This document shows, in pieces, positions 8,291-16,141 of a stretch of DNA of 64,000 nucleotides. A program made the position numbers and the translations under genes. How positions within the stretch are numbered: the stretch's first letter is position 1; the number at the start of each line of letters is the position of its first letter. Below the pieces are notes generated by a model, which saw nothing but the letters and a program-made list of their open reading frames with translations, was not told the DNA's origin and searched no databases. The stretch is from an uncultured Oscillospiraceae bacterium (GTDB lineage: Bacteria; Bacillota; Clostridia; Oscillospirales; Oscillospiraceae): positions 36,054-100,053 of the forward strand of contig CAJUQD010000001.1 of assembly GCA_910588105.1 (NCBI GenBank), in the 5' to 3' direction.

Positions 8291-9358
8291 ATGCCTATTC
8301 CCGTAACCGCTGCCCCACTGAAAAAGATCCGCGTCATGGTTGTGGACGACTCCATGCTCGCCCGCAGCCTCATCATCAAGGGCTTGTCCACCCACCCCAG
8401 GATTGAGGTAGTGGGCTATGCCATCAACACCTTGGACGCGAGGAACAAAATTCCCCAGTACCGCCCTGATGTAATCACCATGGACGTGGAAATGCCCGGA
8501 CAGAGCGGCATCGACTTCCTCAAGCAGTACCTGCCCACCCACCCCATCCCCGTCATCCTGGTGTCTTCCCTGAATTTAAAGGTATTCGACGCGCTGGCCG
8601 TGGGCGCAGTGGACTTTGTCCGCAAGCCCGACGACCACCAGAGTCCAGAGGCCTTCCTGGCGGGGCTGGCCCAAAAGGTGATTATGGCCGCCACCGCCCG
8701 CCCCCGGACCGCCGCCGTTGCCCCACAGGGCGGAGCTGTGAACGTGGGCGCCGCCCCCATCCTGGGGTCCAGCCCCAATCTGGACCGGGTCATCATCGGC
8801 CTGGGGGCCTCCACAGGCGGCACCGAGGCCACCCTGGCGGTGATGAAGCGTCTGCCCGCCGACATCCCTCCCATGGTCATTGTCCAGCATATGCCCCCCG
8901 GGTTCACCAAGATGTACGCTGAACGGCTCAACCGCCTGTGCGCCATGGAGGTCCGGGAGGCCCAGAGCGGCGACGAGCTCCACCGGGGCCTGGCCCTTAT
9001 TGCCCCCGCCGACCTGCAGTGCCGGGTGGTGCGCATCGGCGCGCGTTACACCGTCAACTGCACCCCCGGCGAAAAGGTCAGCGGCCACCGCCCCTCCGTG
9101 GACGCCATGTTCTACTCCATGGCCGAGACGGTGAGCTGCAAAATGGTTGGCATTATCATGACCGGCATGGGCCAGGATGGGGCCCACGGCCTGTTGGAAA
9201 TGCGCAAAAAGGGTGCTTACACCATCGGTCAGGATAAGGAATCCTCCGTGGTCTACGGTATGCCCGGCGTGGCGCAGAACATCGGCGCGGTGATGATCCA
9301 GGCCTCCTGCGACAATGTGTCCAACGTCCTGCTGCGGCATTTGAAAAGCCTTGGCTGA
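8291..9358 (+). CDS. cheB: Chemotaxis methylesterase/deamidase CheB
   Basis: A 355-residue response regulator that demethylates receptors. The receiver domain has the acidic pair in MVVDDS and phospho-acceptor Asp65 in TMDVEMPG. The C-terminal esterase carries the Ser-His-Asp triad in GASTGG, QHMPPGFT and MTGMGQDGA. ATG 8291 is chosen because AGGGAGG lies upstream; the frame is open from 8216 but lacks a suitable site there. Last gene of the unit, followed by a terminator at 9409-9450. Confidence 0.97.
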   Translation: MPIPVTAAPLKKIRVMVVDDSMLARSLIIKGLSTHPRIEVVGYAINTLDARNKIPQYRPDVITMDVEMPGQSGIDFLKQYLPTHPIPVILVSSLNLKVFDALAVGAVDFVRKPDDHQSPEAFLAGLAQKVIMAATARPRTAAVAPQGGAVNVGAAPILGSSPNLDRVIIGLGASTGGTEATLAVMKRLPADIPPMVIVQHMPPGFTKMYAERLNRLCAMEVREAQSGDELHRGLALIAPADLQCRVVRIGARYTVNCTPGEKVSGHRPSVDAMFYSMAETVSCKMVGIIMTGMGQDGAHGLLEMRKKGAYTIGQDKESSVVYGMPGVAQNIGAVMIQASCDNVSNVLLRHLKSLG

Positions 9359-9408
9359 CCCCGGCAACCAGGAATTGGGAAAGGAAAAATGCCCCAAAGC
9401 GTCAACTT

Positions 9409-9450
9409 CCGCCCGGAGCCTCCTTCAAAAGGCCCCGGGCGGTTCTGTTT
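9409..9450 (+). terminator. Intrinsic terminator after cheB
   Basis: Stem CCGCCCGG (9409-9416) pairs with CCGGGCGG (9435-9442); an inner GCC/GGC extends it. TTCTGTTTT follows. It closes the cheAWRB unit. Confidence 0.85.
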
Positions 9451-9451
9451 T

Positions 9452-9474
9452 GGGAAAGAAATTTCCCGCTTTTT
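9452..9474 (+). terminator. Second, weaker terminator hairpin before flgM
   Basis: GGGAAA (9452-9457) pairs with TTTCCC (9462-9467) around a GAAA tetraloop, followed by GCTTTTT. It stands in tandem with the stronger hairpin just upstream. Confidence 0.55.
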
Positions 9475-9475
9475 C

Positions 9476-9502
9476 TTATGTTCCCAGCAACCTTGCCGAT
9501 AT
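9476..9502 (+). promoter_or_regulatory. Candidate sigma-28 promoter of the flgM operon
   Basis: GCCGATAT at 9495-9502 matches the sigma-D -10 consensus. At 15-nt spacing the -35 position reads TTAT (9476-9479), only two of four matches to TAAA. It follows tandem terminators and lies about 57 nt before the flgM start. The flgM operon of Bacillus is also sigma-D dependent. Confidence 0.6.
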
Positions 9503-9559
9503 AAATAGTAGTAGAAGAGATGGTAAACCTATCGGACGAACAAAAAGGATGTGAGTACT

Positions 9560-9871
9560 GTGCTGACTTCTTCCGGCTACGGCGCAATTACCCCAATTGC
9601 CCCCGCCAAGGTCTATCGAACCCGGACCGGACGTGATACCCGCACCCAGGTTACCCCGGGCAGCAGCAATTATGACAGTGTAACCCTCTCCGCCCCCAGC
9701 CAGGGCAGCCGTTTCCACATGGGACTAGTCAGCCGACTCTCCCAGGAGGTGCGCACCTCCACCACCACCGGCGACATCGCCGCCCTGCGCCAGCAGGTGG
9801 CTTCCGGAACCTACACCCCCGATCCCATGGCCATCGCGGCCCGGATCCTGTTTTTGGGAGAGGGAAAGTAA
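9560..9871 (+). CDS. flgM: Anti-sigma-28 factor FlgM
   Basis: A small protein of 103 residues. The C-terminal part has the FlgM signature (DIAALRQQVASGTYTPDP, then AIAARIL), which forms the sigma-28-binding helices. The N-terminal half is polar, as expected for an unfolded export signal. FlgM holds sigma-28 inactive until it is secreted through the finished hook. The GTG at 9560 is preferred because AAAAAGGA lies about 10 nt upstream; an in-frame GTG at 9551 lies only 1 nt from that site. It directly precedes flgN (stop and start adjacent). Confidence 0.85.
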   Translation: MLTSSGYGAITPIAPAKVYRTRTGRDTRTQVTPGSSNYDSVTLSAPSQGSRFHMGLVSRLSQEVRTSTTTGDIAALRQQVASGTYTPDPMAIAARILFLGEGK

Positions 9872-10348
9872 ATGGGCGACTCTTACCAATCCTACCTGGG
9901 GCTTTTGCGCGAGCTGGGCGGCATTTTGGAACAGCTGGCCCAACTGGCACAGGACAAGGCCGCCGTTGTCCGTCAGGACGACCTCATTGGTCTGGATGAA
10001 GTGCTCAAGCAGGAGCAGGCCATGACCCTTAACCTGCGGGGGCTGGAGCAGCGCCGGCTGAAGCTGGCCGCCCAACTGGGTCTGTCCGGCACATCCCTGT
10101 CCGACCTGCCCGGCCGCTGTCCCCCCGAACTGGAGCTCCAGGCCCGCCAGACGGTGGAGCAGCTGCTTCAGGGCTATGAGATCTACCGCGGCTGTGCGGA
10201 TATGGCCCGCAATCTTCTGGAACTCAACCTCCACCAGATGGAAAAGACCATCTCAGCCGCCGGTGTGGACCCTGCCAGTCCCGGCGCAGGCTATCAAGCC
10301 CCCGGCGTGGAACCCCCAAAAAATATGAAGACAGATTTCCGCGCTTGA
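9872..10348 (+). CDS. flgN: FlgN-type export chaperone for FlgK/FlgL
   Basis: A 158-residue, mostly helical protein (LLRELGGILEQLAQLAQDKA, then an Arg/Leu-rich helix and a long C-terminal helix) of FlgN type. FlgN chaperones hook-filament junction proteins to the export gate. Gene order flgM-flgN-flgK-flgL supports the call. The ATG follows the flgM stop directly. Confidence 0.88.
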   Translation: MGDSYQSYLGLLRELGGILEQLAQLAQDKAAVVRQDDLIGLDEVLKQEQAMTLNLRGLEQRRLKLAAQLGLSGTSLSDLPGRCPPELELQARQTVEQLLQGYEIYRGCADMARNLLELNLHQMEKTISAAGVDPASPGAGYQAPGVEPPKNMKTDFRA

Positions 10349-10377
10349 CCGCGTTTTGTGCTTAAAGGAGTATTGCT

Positions 10378-13023
10378 ATGGGTATGATCGGAACCTTTGA
10401 CGCTTTCACCACAGCCCGCCTGGGCATTTATGCCGCCCAGCACGGACTGCGGGTGACCGGCAACAACATTTCCAACATCAACACTGCGGGCTACACCCGC
10501 CAGCGCATCGACCAGGTCAGCCTGAAAACCGGCGCCAGCGATATGTACCGCTCCGTCTATGACAACCACGTGGGCAACGGCGCACTGGTCACCGGCATTA
10601 ACCAGATCCGGGATCCTTACCTGGACATCCGCTACCGCAACACCTCCTCCGATGTGGGTTATCACGATACCATGCTGGACGGCCTCCAGCAAATCGCTTC
10701 TATCCTGGATGAGGTGGGCAAGGGGGAGAACGGCGGCGACGGCCTGCTGTACGCCCAGCTGTTGGATCTGTCCACCTCCCTGCGCGAGCTGAGCAAAAAC
10801 CCCAACAAGGACAACGACAACCTGACCCGCGCCTCCGCCGAAGCGCTGGCCAGCCTGTTCAACACCTACGCCGACAAGCTGGAGACCCTGCGCAAGAACA
10901 CCCTGGAGGGTTTTGAAAAGGACATCAGCACCGTCAACGAAATCCTCACCAACATCCGGGATCTGAACGAGTCCATCCGGGACAACGAGCTTCAGGGTGA
11001 CAACGCCCTGGAGCTGCGTGACGAGCGCAACCGCCAGATCGACAAGCTGTCCGAGTATATGCATATCCGCGTGGAGTATTCCATGGAGGACGCGGGCGCG
11101 GGCAAGCAGGTGGAAAAGCTCACCATCCGCCTGGGCAATTCCAACCCGGACCCCACTGTCACCACCGACAGCTCGGTGCTCGTCGACGGCCTGTTCGGCA
11201 CCCAGGTTTCCGTGAAGATGGTGCCCAAGGCCAACCCTGACTACGATGCCAACGATCCCAACAGTTTCCAGTATCTGAAGCCGGACAATACCGGCACCAA
11301 CGATCCCGATGAGGCCGAGCAGGTGTACGATGAGAACTACATCCTCCAGCTGGGCAAGCTGTACGACCGGCGCGGCAAGGAGTGGGAGGGCAGAACCTCC
11401 GCGTACCAGGAGCTTACGGACGCGGATCTTGCCGGTTTTGGCATGGTGCGCGGCGAGAAGGCCTCTTACAGCTTTAAATTTACTCCGGCGGCAGGCGCCC
11501 AGTGGGCAGATGGCGATACCTTCCAGATCGGCGGCAAAACCTTTACCATTGGCAAGGATATCCCCCTTGGCGATGCCAATGATTCGGAAAAGATGGCCGC
11601 GTTCCTTGCCCAGAACCTGGGTGCTGTCAACCCAAATTATACGGTTTCCATTGATAAAAATGATCCTGCCAACCTCCTGTTTACCGCAAAAAAAACCGGC
11701 AAGGTGGATGCCGCCGATGTGCCCAAGTTGAATGTGACCAACGATCCCGACGGCAAGCTCACCTTCGGCGCTATGATCACCATAAATGGGGGTAAGGATG
11801 CCGCAGCCCCCAAGTTCCCCGACCCGGTCACCACAAACAACCCCGACGGCACTCAAACCATCGTCAGCTACATCCAGAGCGCCGGGAAGTATTACAAGGT
11901 CACCACCCAGGTGGAGCACACCAATGAGGTCACCCTGGACGACAACGATATCCACGGCTCCCTCCAGGCCACCCGGGAGCTGCTCACCGAGGCCGGGGCC
12001 TTCGCCACCAAGGACACGGTGGCCAACGTGGATGAGAACGCTGCCAAAAAGCGGGGCATCCCCTACTACCAGAAGACCTTGGATCTGCTGGCCCAGCAGT
12101 TTGCCAAACAGTATAACCAGCTCAACGAAGGGGTCATGCTGGACCAGGACGGCAACGAAGTAACATCCATCACCGGCACTATCGAGGAACTGAAAAACAT
12201 GGGGGTGCGCCTCAATCAGGCCGCCGGCACCGACGGCGGGTTTGGCGACGGCTTCTATGTGAAGGCCGACGGCACCTATATGGGCACCACCGCCCATTAT
12301 CCCAACTGTAATCTCGACGCAGCGCAGATCAAGGTCACCGACACCGTGGACGAAGCCTACGATAAAGCTAAGGCTCACGGCGCCATCGCGGCCACCACCA
12401 GAGAGGAAAAAATCGCCGCCCTCAAGGCTTTTATAAAGGACCACGGCGTCAACGAGGATAACATAGAGAAGGAAAAGGTCACCCTGACCGGGCCTATCGA
12501 AATGGGCGGGCCGCTGTTCAGCAACCGCAACGACGGCGACGATATCACCGGCATCACCGCCGCCAACCTCTCCGTTTCCCACAGCTGGTCCATCGGCGAT
12601 GTGCGCATCGTCCCCAAGTTTGAGGTGCTCTTTGATGGTGATGTTGACCACTCCACCCAGAACAAGAACGTGGACCACATGCTGGCCATGATTGACAAGT
12701 CCCTGTTATACAATCCCCAGGATCTGGTCAAGGATGCGGTGGGCACCAAGCTTTTCGAGGGTTCCTTCAATGACATGCTCAGCGACGCATGTACCATTCG
12801 GGGCAATGACCACCGGGTGCAGGACATTAAGCTGAACACCTCCTACACCTCGCTCATCGACCTGGACACCAGCCGCGAAGGTGTGTCCGGCGTGGATCTG
12901 AACGATGAAACCATGAATATGATGCAGTACCAGAAGGCGTACTCCGCCGCCTGCCGCCTGATGACCGCCATCGACGAGGCGATTGACCGCCTGATTAACA
13001 ACACCGGCATTGCCGGACGCTGA
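10378..13023 (+). CDS. flgK: Hook-filament junction protein FlgK (HAP1), enlarged
   Basis: An 881-residue HAP1. The N-terminal D0 helix has TGNNISNINTAGYTRQRIDQ and the C-terminus has NDETMNMMQYQKAYSAACRL, the two ends that pack in the filament core. FlgK is usually about 500-650 residues; the excess lies in the middle (roughly residues 280-720) and includes a Lys/Asp-rich beta-type insert with KTFTIGKDIPLGDAN. Such surface domains are variable. AAAGGAG precedes the ATG. Confidence 0.95.
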   Translation: MGMIGTFDAFTTARLGIYAAQHGLRVTGNNISNINTAGYTRQRIDQVSLKTGASDMYRSVYDNHVGNGALVTGINQIRDPYLDIRYRNTSSDVGYHDTMLDGLQQIASILDEVGKGENGGDGLLYAQLLDLSTSLRELSKNPNKDNDNLTRASAEALASLFNTYADKLETLRKNTLEGFEKDISTVNEILTNIRDLNESIRDNELQGDNALELRDERNRQIDKLSEYMHIRVEYSMEDAGAGKQVEKLTIRLGNSNPDPTVTTDSSVLVDGLFGTQVSVKMVPKANPDYDANDPNSFQYLKPDNTGTNDPDEAEQVYDENYILQLGKLYDRRGKEWEGRTSAYQELTDADLAGFGMVRGEKASYSFKFTPAAGAQWADGDTFQIGGKTFTIGKDIPLGDANDSEKMAAFLAQNLGAVNPNYTVSIDKNDPANLLFTAKKTGKVDAADVPKLNVTNDPDGKLTFGAMITINGGKDAAAPKFPDPVTTNNPDGTQTIVSYIQSAGKYYKVTTQVEHTNEVTLDDNDIHGSLQATRELLTEAGAFATKDTVANVDENAAKKRGIPYYQKTLDLLAQQFAKQYNQLNEGVMLDQDGNEVTSITGTIEELKNMGVRLNQAAGTDGGFGDGFYVKADGTYMGTTAHYPNCNLDAAQIKVTDTVDEAYDKAKAHGAIAATTREEKIAALKAFIKDHGVNEDNIEKEKVTLTGPIEMGGPLFSNRNDGDDITGITAANLSVSHSWSIGDVRIVPKFEVLFDGDVDHSTQNKNVDHMLAMIDKSLLYNPQDLVKDAVGTKLFEGSFNDMLSDACTIRGNDHRVQDIKLNTSYTSLIDLDTSREGVSGVDLNDETMNMMQYQKAYSAACRLMTAIDEAIDRLINNTGIAGR

Positions 13024-13043
13024 CGCAAGGAGGTATTCATAAT

Positions 13044-14396
13044 ATGATTCGAGCCACCACCGGCGGCGTTTTGAAAAGCTACCGCCGTAACCTGATGAAC
13101 TCCTTTATTGCCAGGAATAAAGCTCAGGACACCGTACTCACCCAACGCAACTTCAACTCCTATGCCGAGGACCCCGCCGCCGCCGCCCGGGCATTCAAGC
13201 TGCGCAAGGCCCGCATGACCGTGGAGAGCCAGTATTCCGTGTGTACCGACACCCACAAGAAATTCCAGACCGGCTGGACCAGCCTGGAGGGCATCAGCAA
13301 GCTTATCGACACCGAAAACGCCGAGCCCATGAAGACCCTTGCGGGCACTTCCCTGACCATGCTCAACGACCCCACTGCGGACGCCCGGGAGCAGCTCACC
13401 AAGGCCCTGGACCAAATTTCCCAGACCATCATCCAGAACCTGAACCAGAAGTACGGCGAGAACTTCATTTTCTCCGGCGCGGACGGCCACAATGTCCCCT
13501 TTGAGATCAAGGATGACAAGCTGTACTATCGGGGCGTGCCCGTGGACGCGGCAGTGCCCAAAATCTTTGCCGATGGAAACGGCGCTTCGGTCAAGCTGAA
13601 CGCCAACGGCCAGGTGGATCCGGCCGGCGACCACTTCCTGCTGTCCACCGGCCTGAAAACCATCAGCGAGAGCGCTTACGAGCAGGCTGTCAAGAATTAT
13701 CAGAACGATCCCACAGGCAGCCCGCCCCCAGATGTGCTGCGTGATCCCCCGACCCCCCCCGACACCATCGGTGATCCCCATCTCTTTACCGACAAGGACG
13801 GCAATAAGTACTATATTGAGAAGAGCGGCGCCCAGTCCATGACCCAGGACGAAATTGATGCCGCCACCAAGGACGCCGAAAAACTCAAATACCTGATGAA
13901 TGAAAAACAGTTTGTGGACATCGGCCTGGGCTTCCAGGAGAACGAGAATGGCCAGCTCATTGAAAGCAGCGCCTATAACGCCGCCCTCAATGGCCTGACC
14001 TTCATCGGCTACGGTTTGGATGCCGACGGCGACCCCAAAAATATCTACTCCCTGGTGCAGAAGATGAAGGAGATCGGCGCGCGGGTGAAGGACGGGGAGA
14101 ACTGGACCAAGGCGGATTATGACGAGTTCAACGGCTTGGTGAAGAAGCTGGAAAAGGCCTCCTCTGAGTTCAAGACGGAGTTTACAAACATGAGCGCGGG
14201 CACCCAGAAGCTGGAAAATAATGTGGAGCTGCTGGAGGACAACTTCTATAACCTCCAGGAACAGTATTCCGACATTGAGGACGTGGACATGGCCGATGCC
14301 ATCACCTCCTTTGTCTGGGCCCAGTACTGCTATAACGCCGCTTTAAAGGTGGGCAACAGCATACTGTCCGAGAGCCTGATGGACTATCTGAAATGA
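13044..14396 (+). CDS. flgL: Hook-filament junction protein FlgL (HAP3), enlarged
   Basis: A 450-residue HAP3; typical proteins have about 300. Flagellin-like N-terminus (MIRATTGGVLKSYRRNLMNS, NFNSYAEDPAAAARAFKLRK) and C-terminus (ADAITSFVWAQYCYNAALKV). A central insert around residues 220-300 contains a Pro/Asp-rich stretch and a DKDGNKYYIEKSGAQ segment. It is not flagellin: it lacks that family's length pattern and sits directly after flgK. AAGGAGG precedes the ATG. Confidence 0.93.
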   Translation: MIRATTGGVLKSYRRNLMNSFIARNKAQDTVLTQRNFNSYAEDPAAAARAFKLRKARMTVESQYSVCTDTHKKFQTGWTSLEGISKLIDTENAEPMKTLAGTSLTMLNDPTADAREQLTKALDQISQTIIQNLNQKYGENFIFSGADGHNVPFEIKDDKLYYRGVPVDAAVPKIFADGNGASVKLNANGQVDPAGDHFLLSTGLKTISESAYEQAVKNYQNDPTGSPPPDVLRDPPTPPDTIGDPHLFTDKDGNKYYIEKSGAQSMTQDEIDAATKDAEKLKYLMNEKQFVDIGLGFQENENGQLIESSAYNAALNGLTFIGYGLDADGDPKNIYSLVQKMKEIGARVKDGENWTKADYDEFNGLVKKLEKASSEFKTEFTNMSAGTQKLENNVELLEDNFYNLQEQYSDIEDVDMADAITSFVWAQYCYNAALKVGNSILSESLMDYLK

Positions 14397-14444
14397 CGCA
14401 GTCTGCGTTTTAGTTGTTCATAGAGAGGAGCGGAAATTGATATT

Positions 14445-15053
14445 ATGTATCCCCTGATTGAAATCAAAACTGTCCCCATTGAAATCGAGATGAAGGTGTC
14501 CCACGCCAAGCTGGAATATACCCGCGGAACCGCAGACCTGGAGATTTCCCGAGGGGACGGCGGGCTGAGCATCAAGAGCCGGCCCATCAAGCTGAACATC
14601 GACACCTTCGAGGCCCGCAATTCTGTGGTCCCCACTGCCATGCGCTCTGTGGAGCAGTATGCCCAACAGGGCCAGCAGGCCTCCTACACCGCCACCGCCA
14701 CCTACGCCCAGCAGGGGCAGATGCTTCTGGAGGCAAAAATCGGGCAGGACATGATTACAAAATTCGCGGCCGACGCAACCATGAAAAATTACAAGCCCAA
14801 TGTGGGCCTGGAGTTCCTCCCCTCCGTTCCCCCGGAGATCACCTGGGATCCGGGAGAGATGCATATCCGCTATGAGATGGATAAGCTGAATTTCGACTGG
14901 CGGATGAATGAACCACAGTTTGAGTTCACACCTGGCGACATTGAGCTGACCGTCAAGCAGCAGCCCGATGTGCTCATCAAGTACGTGGGCGGCCCTATTT
15001 ACGTGCCCCCGTCCTCCGATCCCAACTATACGCCCGTAGACGTGGAGGCGTAA
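14445..15053 (+). CDS. DUF6470 (YviE-like) protein of the flgKL-fliW operon
   Basis: A 202-residue protein matching the YviE/DUF6470 family by position (between flgL and fliW, as in Bacillus) and pattern: short paired beta-strands such as MYPLIEIKTVPIEIEMKV and a helix around AMRSVEQYAQQGQQA, then DIELTVKQQPDV. No signal peptide, membrane segment or catalytic motif is seen. Function is unknown; a role in filament assembly is only suggested by the conserved order. Confidence 0.8.
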   Translation: MYPLIEIKTVPIEIEMKVSHAKLEYTRGTADLEISRGDGGLSIKSRPIKLNIDTFEARNSVVPTAMRSVEQYAQQGQQASYTATATYAQQGQMLLEAKIGQDMITKFAADATMKNYKPNVGLEFLPSVPPEITWDPGEMHIRYEMDKLNFDWRMNEPQFEFTPGDIELTVKQQPDVLIKYVGGPIYVPPSSDPNYTPVDVEA

Positions 15054-15096
15054 TACCTCCGCGCCTGCCCAGCGCCCATCGCGCATGGAGGTTTTC

Positions 15097-15549
15097 GTGA
15101 AGCTGTATACCAAATATTTCGGTGAAATCGAATATCTGGAGGAGGATCTCCTCCATTTTACCGCCGGCCCCTTCGGATTTGAAGGAGAACGGGAGTTTCT
15201 CCTTTTGCCCTTCGAGGGAAGTTCCGGCACCCTTCTGTGCTTCCAGAGTGCACACACACCCGCACTGGCCTTTGTGGCCATGGATCCCTTTGCCCTTCTG
15301 CCCGAATACGACCCCGTCCTCCAGCCCCAGGAATTGGAGGAGTTGGGCGTGTCCGACAGCCAGGAGCTGGGTTTCTATGTGTTGTGTGTGGTGAAGAAGC
15401 CTGTCTCCGACAGTACCGTCAATCTGAAGTGCCCTGTTGCCATCAACCCGGAGACCCGGGCCGCCCGGCAGGTCATTTTGGAGTCGGACGCCTACGAGAT
15501 GCGCCACTCCCTGGCCCAATTCGGCACAGAGGAGGGCACACCATGTTGA
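15097..15549 (+). CDS. fliW: Flagellar assembly factor FliW
   Basis: A 150-residue FliW, the partner-switch protein that binds either flagellin or CsrA and so tunes flagellin translation. Its start KLYTKYFGEIEY, the DPF and KKPV...NLKCPVAIN segments are typical. The GTG at 15097 is preferred over an ATG at 15085 because GGAGG (15087-15091) lies 5 nt before the GTG but overlaps the ATG, and because it gives the usual MKL start. It overlaps csrA by 7 nt, fitting stoichiometric coupling. Confidence 0.93.
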   Translation: MKLYTKYFGEIEYLEEDLLHFTAGPFGFEGEREFLLLPFEGSSGTLLCFQSAHTPALAFVAMDPFALLPEYDPVLQPQELEELGVSDSQELGFYVLCVVKKPVSDSTVNLKCPVAINPETRAARQVILESDAYEMRHSLAQFGTEEGTPC

Positions 15550-15851
15550 TCCTGCAACGCAAAGCCGGCGAGGCCCTGGTCATTGGCGAGGATATCACCA
15601 TCCGGGTTGTCTCGGTGGACGGTACACGGGTGCGCTTGGCCATTGCCGCCCCGGAGGATGTCCCCATCCTGCGCAGCGAACTGGTAACCGCCACCGCCGC
15701 CAACCGGGATTCCGCCATGGAAGAGGGAACCCCTGCTGATCTTCTGGACCTGCTGGGCGGCGTGCTGGACCATAGGCGGGACGATCCCAGTGTTCCTCCC
15801 GCCAAGACCCCCGCACCAACCCCGGTTCCACCGGAGGGAAAGGAGGACTGA
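15543..15851 (+). CDS. csrA: Carbon storage regulator CsrA with C-terminal extension
   Basis: RNA-binding translational repressor, 102 residues against the usual 60-75. Core: MLILQRKAGEALVIGEDITI, then VRLAIAAPEDVPILRSEL, which keeps the Arg used in RNA contact. The last ~40 residues are an acidic then Pro/Lys-rich tail (DDPSVPPAKTPAPTPVPPE). It overlaps fliW. In Bacillus CsrA blocks the flagellin mRNA leader and FliW relieves it; the flagellin gene is not in this window. Confidence 0.94.
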   Translation: MLILQRKAGEALVIGEDITIRVVSVDGTRVRLAIAAPEDVPILRSELVTATAANRDSAMEEGTPADLLDLLGGVLDHRRDDPSVPPAKTPAPTPVPPEGKED

Positions 15852-15854
15852 CCT

Positions 15855-16037
15855 ATGATGGAGTCCATTGCCAGCATGGCCATGGGCATGAGCGCGGCTT
15901 CCTTCGCCACCAACTACTCCATGGCCGTCACTAAAAAGATGATGGATTCTCAGGAGTTGGCTGGCCAGGAGCTGATGAAGATGCTTGAGGCCGTCCCTGC
16001 CCCTGCCAAAGGACAGTACATTGACGTGTACGCCTGA
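15855..16037 (+). CDS. YjfB-like putative motility protein
   Basis: A 60-residue protein (MMESIASMAMGMSAASFATN, then helical SMAVTKKMMDSQELAGQELM) resembling the short YjfB putative motility family found beside csrA or flagellin genes. Amphipathic helices, Met-rich, no signal peptide. It starts 3 nt after csrA with AAAGGAGG upstream and ends at the operon terminator. Function is unknown. Confidence 0.75.
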   Translation: MMESIASMAMGMSAASFATNYSMAVTKKMMDSQELAGQELMKMLEAVPAPAKGQYIDVYA

Positions 16038-16041
16038 ACCC

Positions 16042-16070
16042 AAAAAGCCGGCCTGTGGGCCGGCTTTTTT
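16042..16070 (+). terminator. Terminator of the flgM-csrA operon
   Basis: AAAAAGCCGGCC (16042-16053) pairs with GGCCGGCTTTTTT across a short TGTG loop; the T-tract runs to 16070. It lies 4 nt after the yjfB-like stop. Confidence 0.92.
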
Positions 16071-16083
16071 ATGCTCTTTTCGG

Positions 16084-16110
16084 TTGATTTCGCTGTCACA
16101 TGGGTATAAT
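16084..16110 (+). promoter_or_regulatory. Candidate sigma-A promoter of the AAA+ gene
   Basis: TATAAT at 16105-16110 is a perfect -10. TTGATT at 16084-16089 is the best -35, but the 15-nt spacer is short. It lies between the csrA-operon terminator and the AAA+ gene, so that gene is likely transcribed alone. Confidence 0.5.
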
Positions 16111-16141
16111 CACAGAAAAACCGTACTGCGGAGGCCGCCTC

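Noticed and set aside
13044..14396. This gene as flagellin rather than FlgL
   Set aside because: Position after flgK, HAP3-like ends and non-flagellin middle all favour FlgL; no flagellin gene was found in the window.
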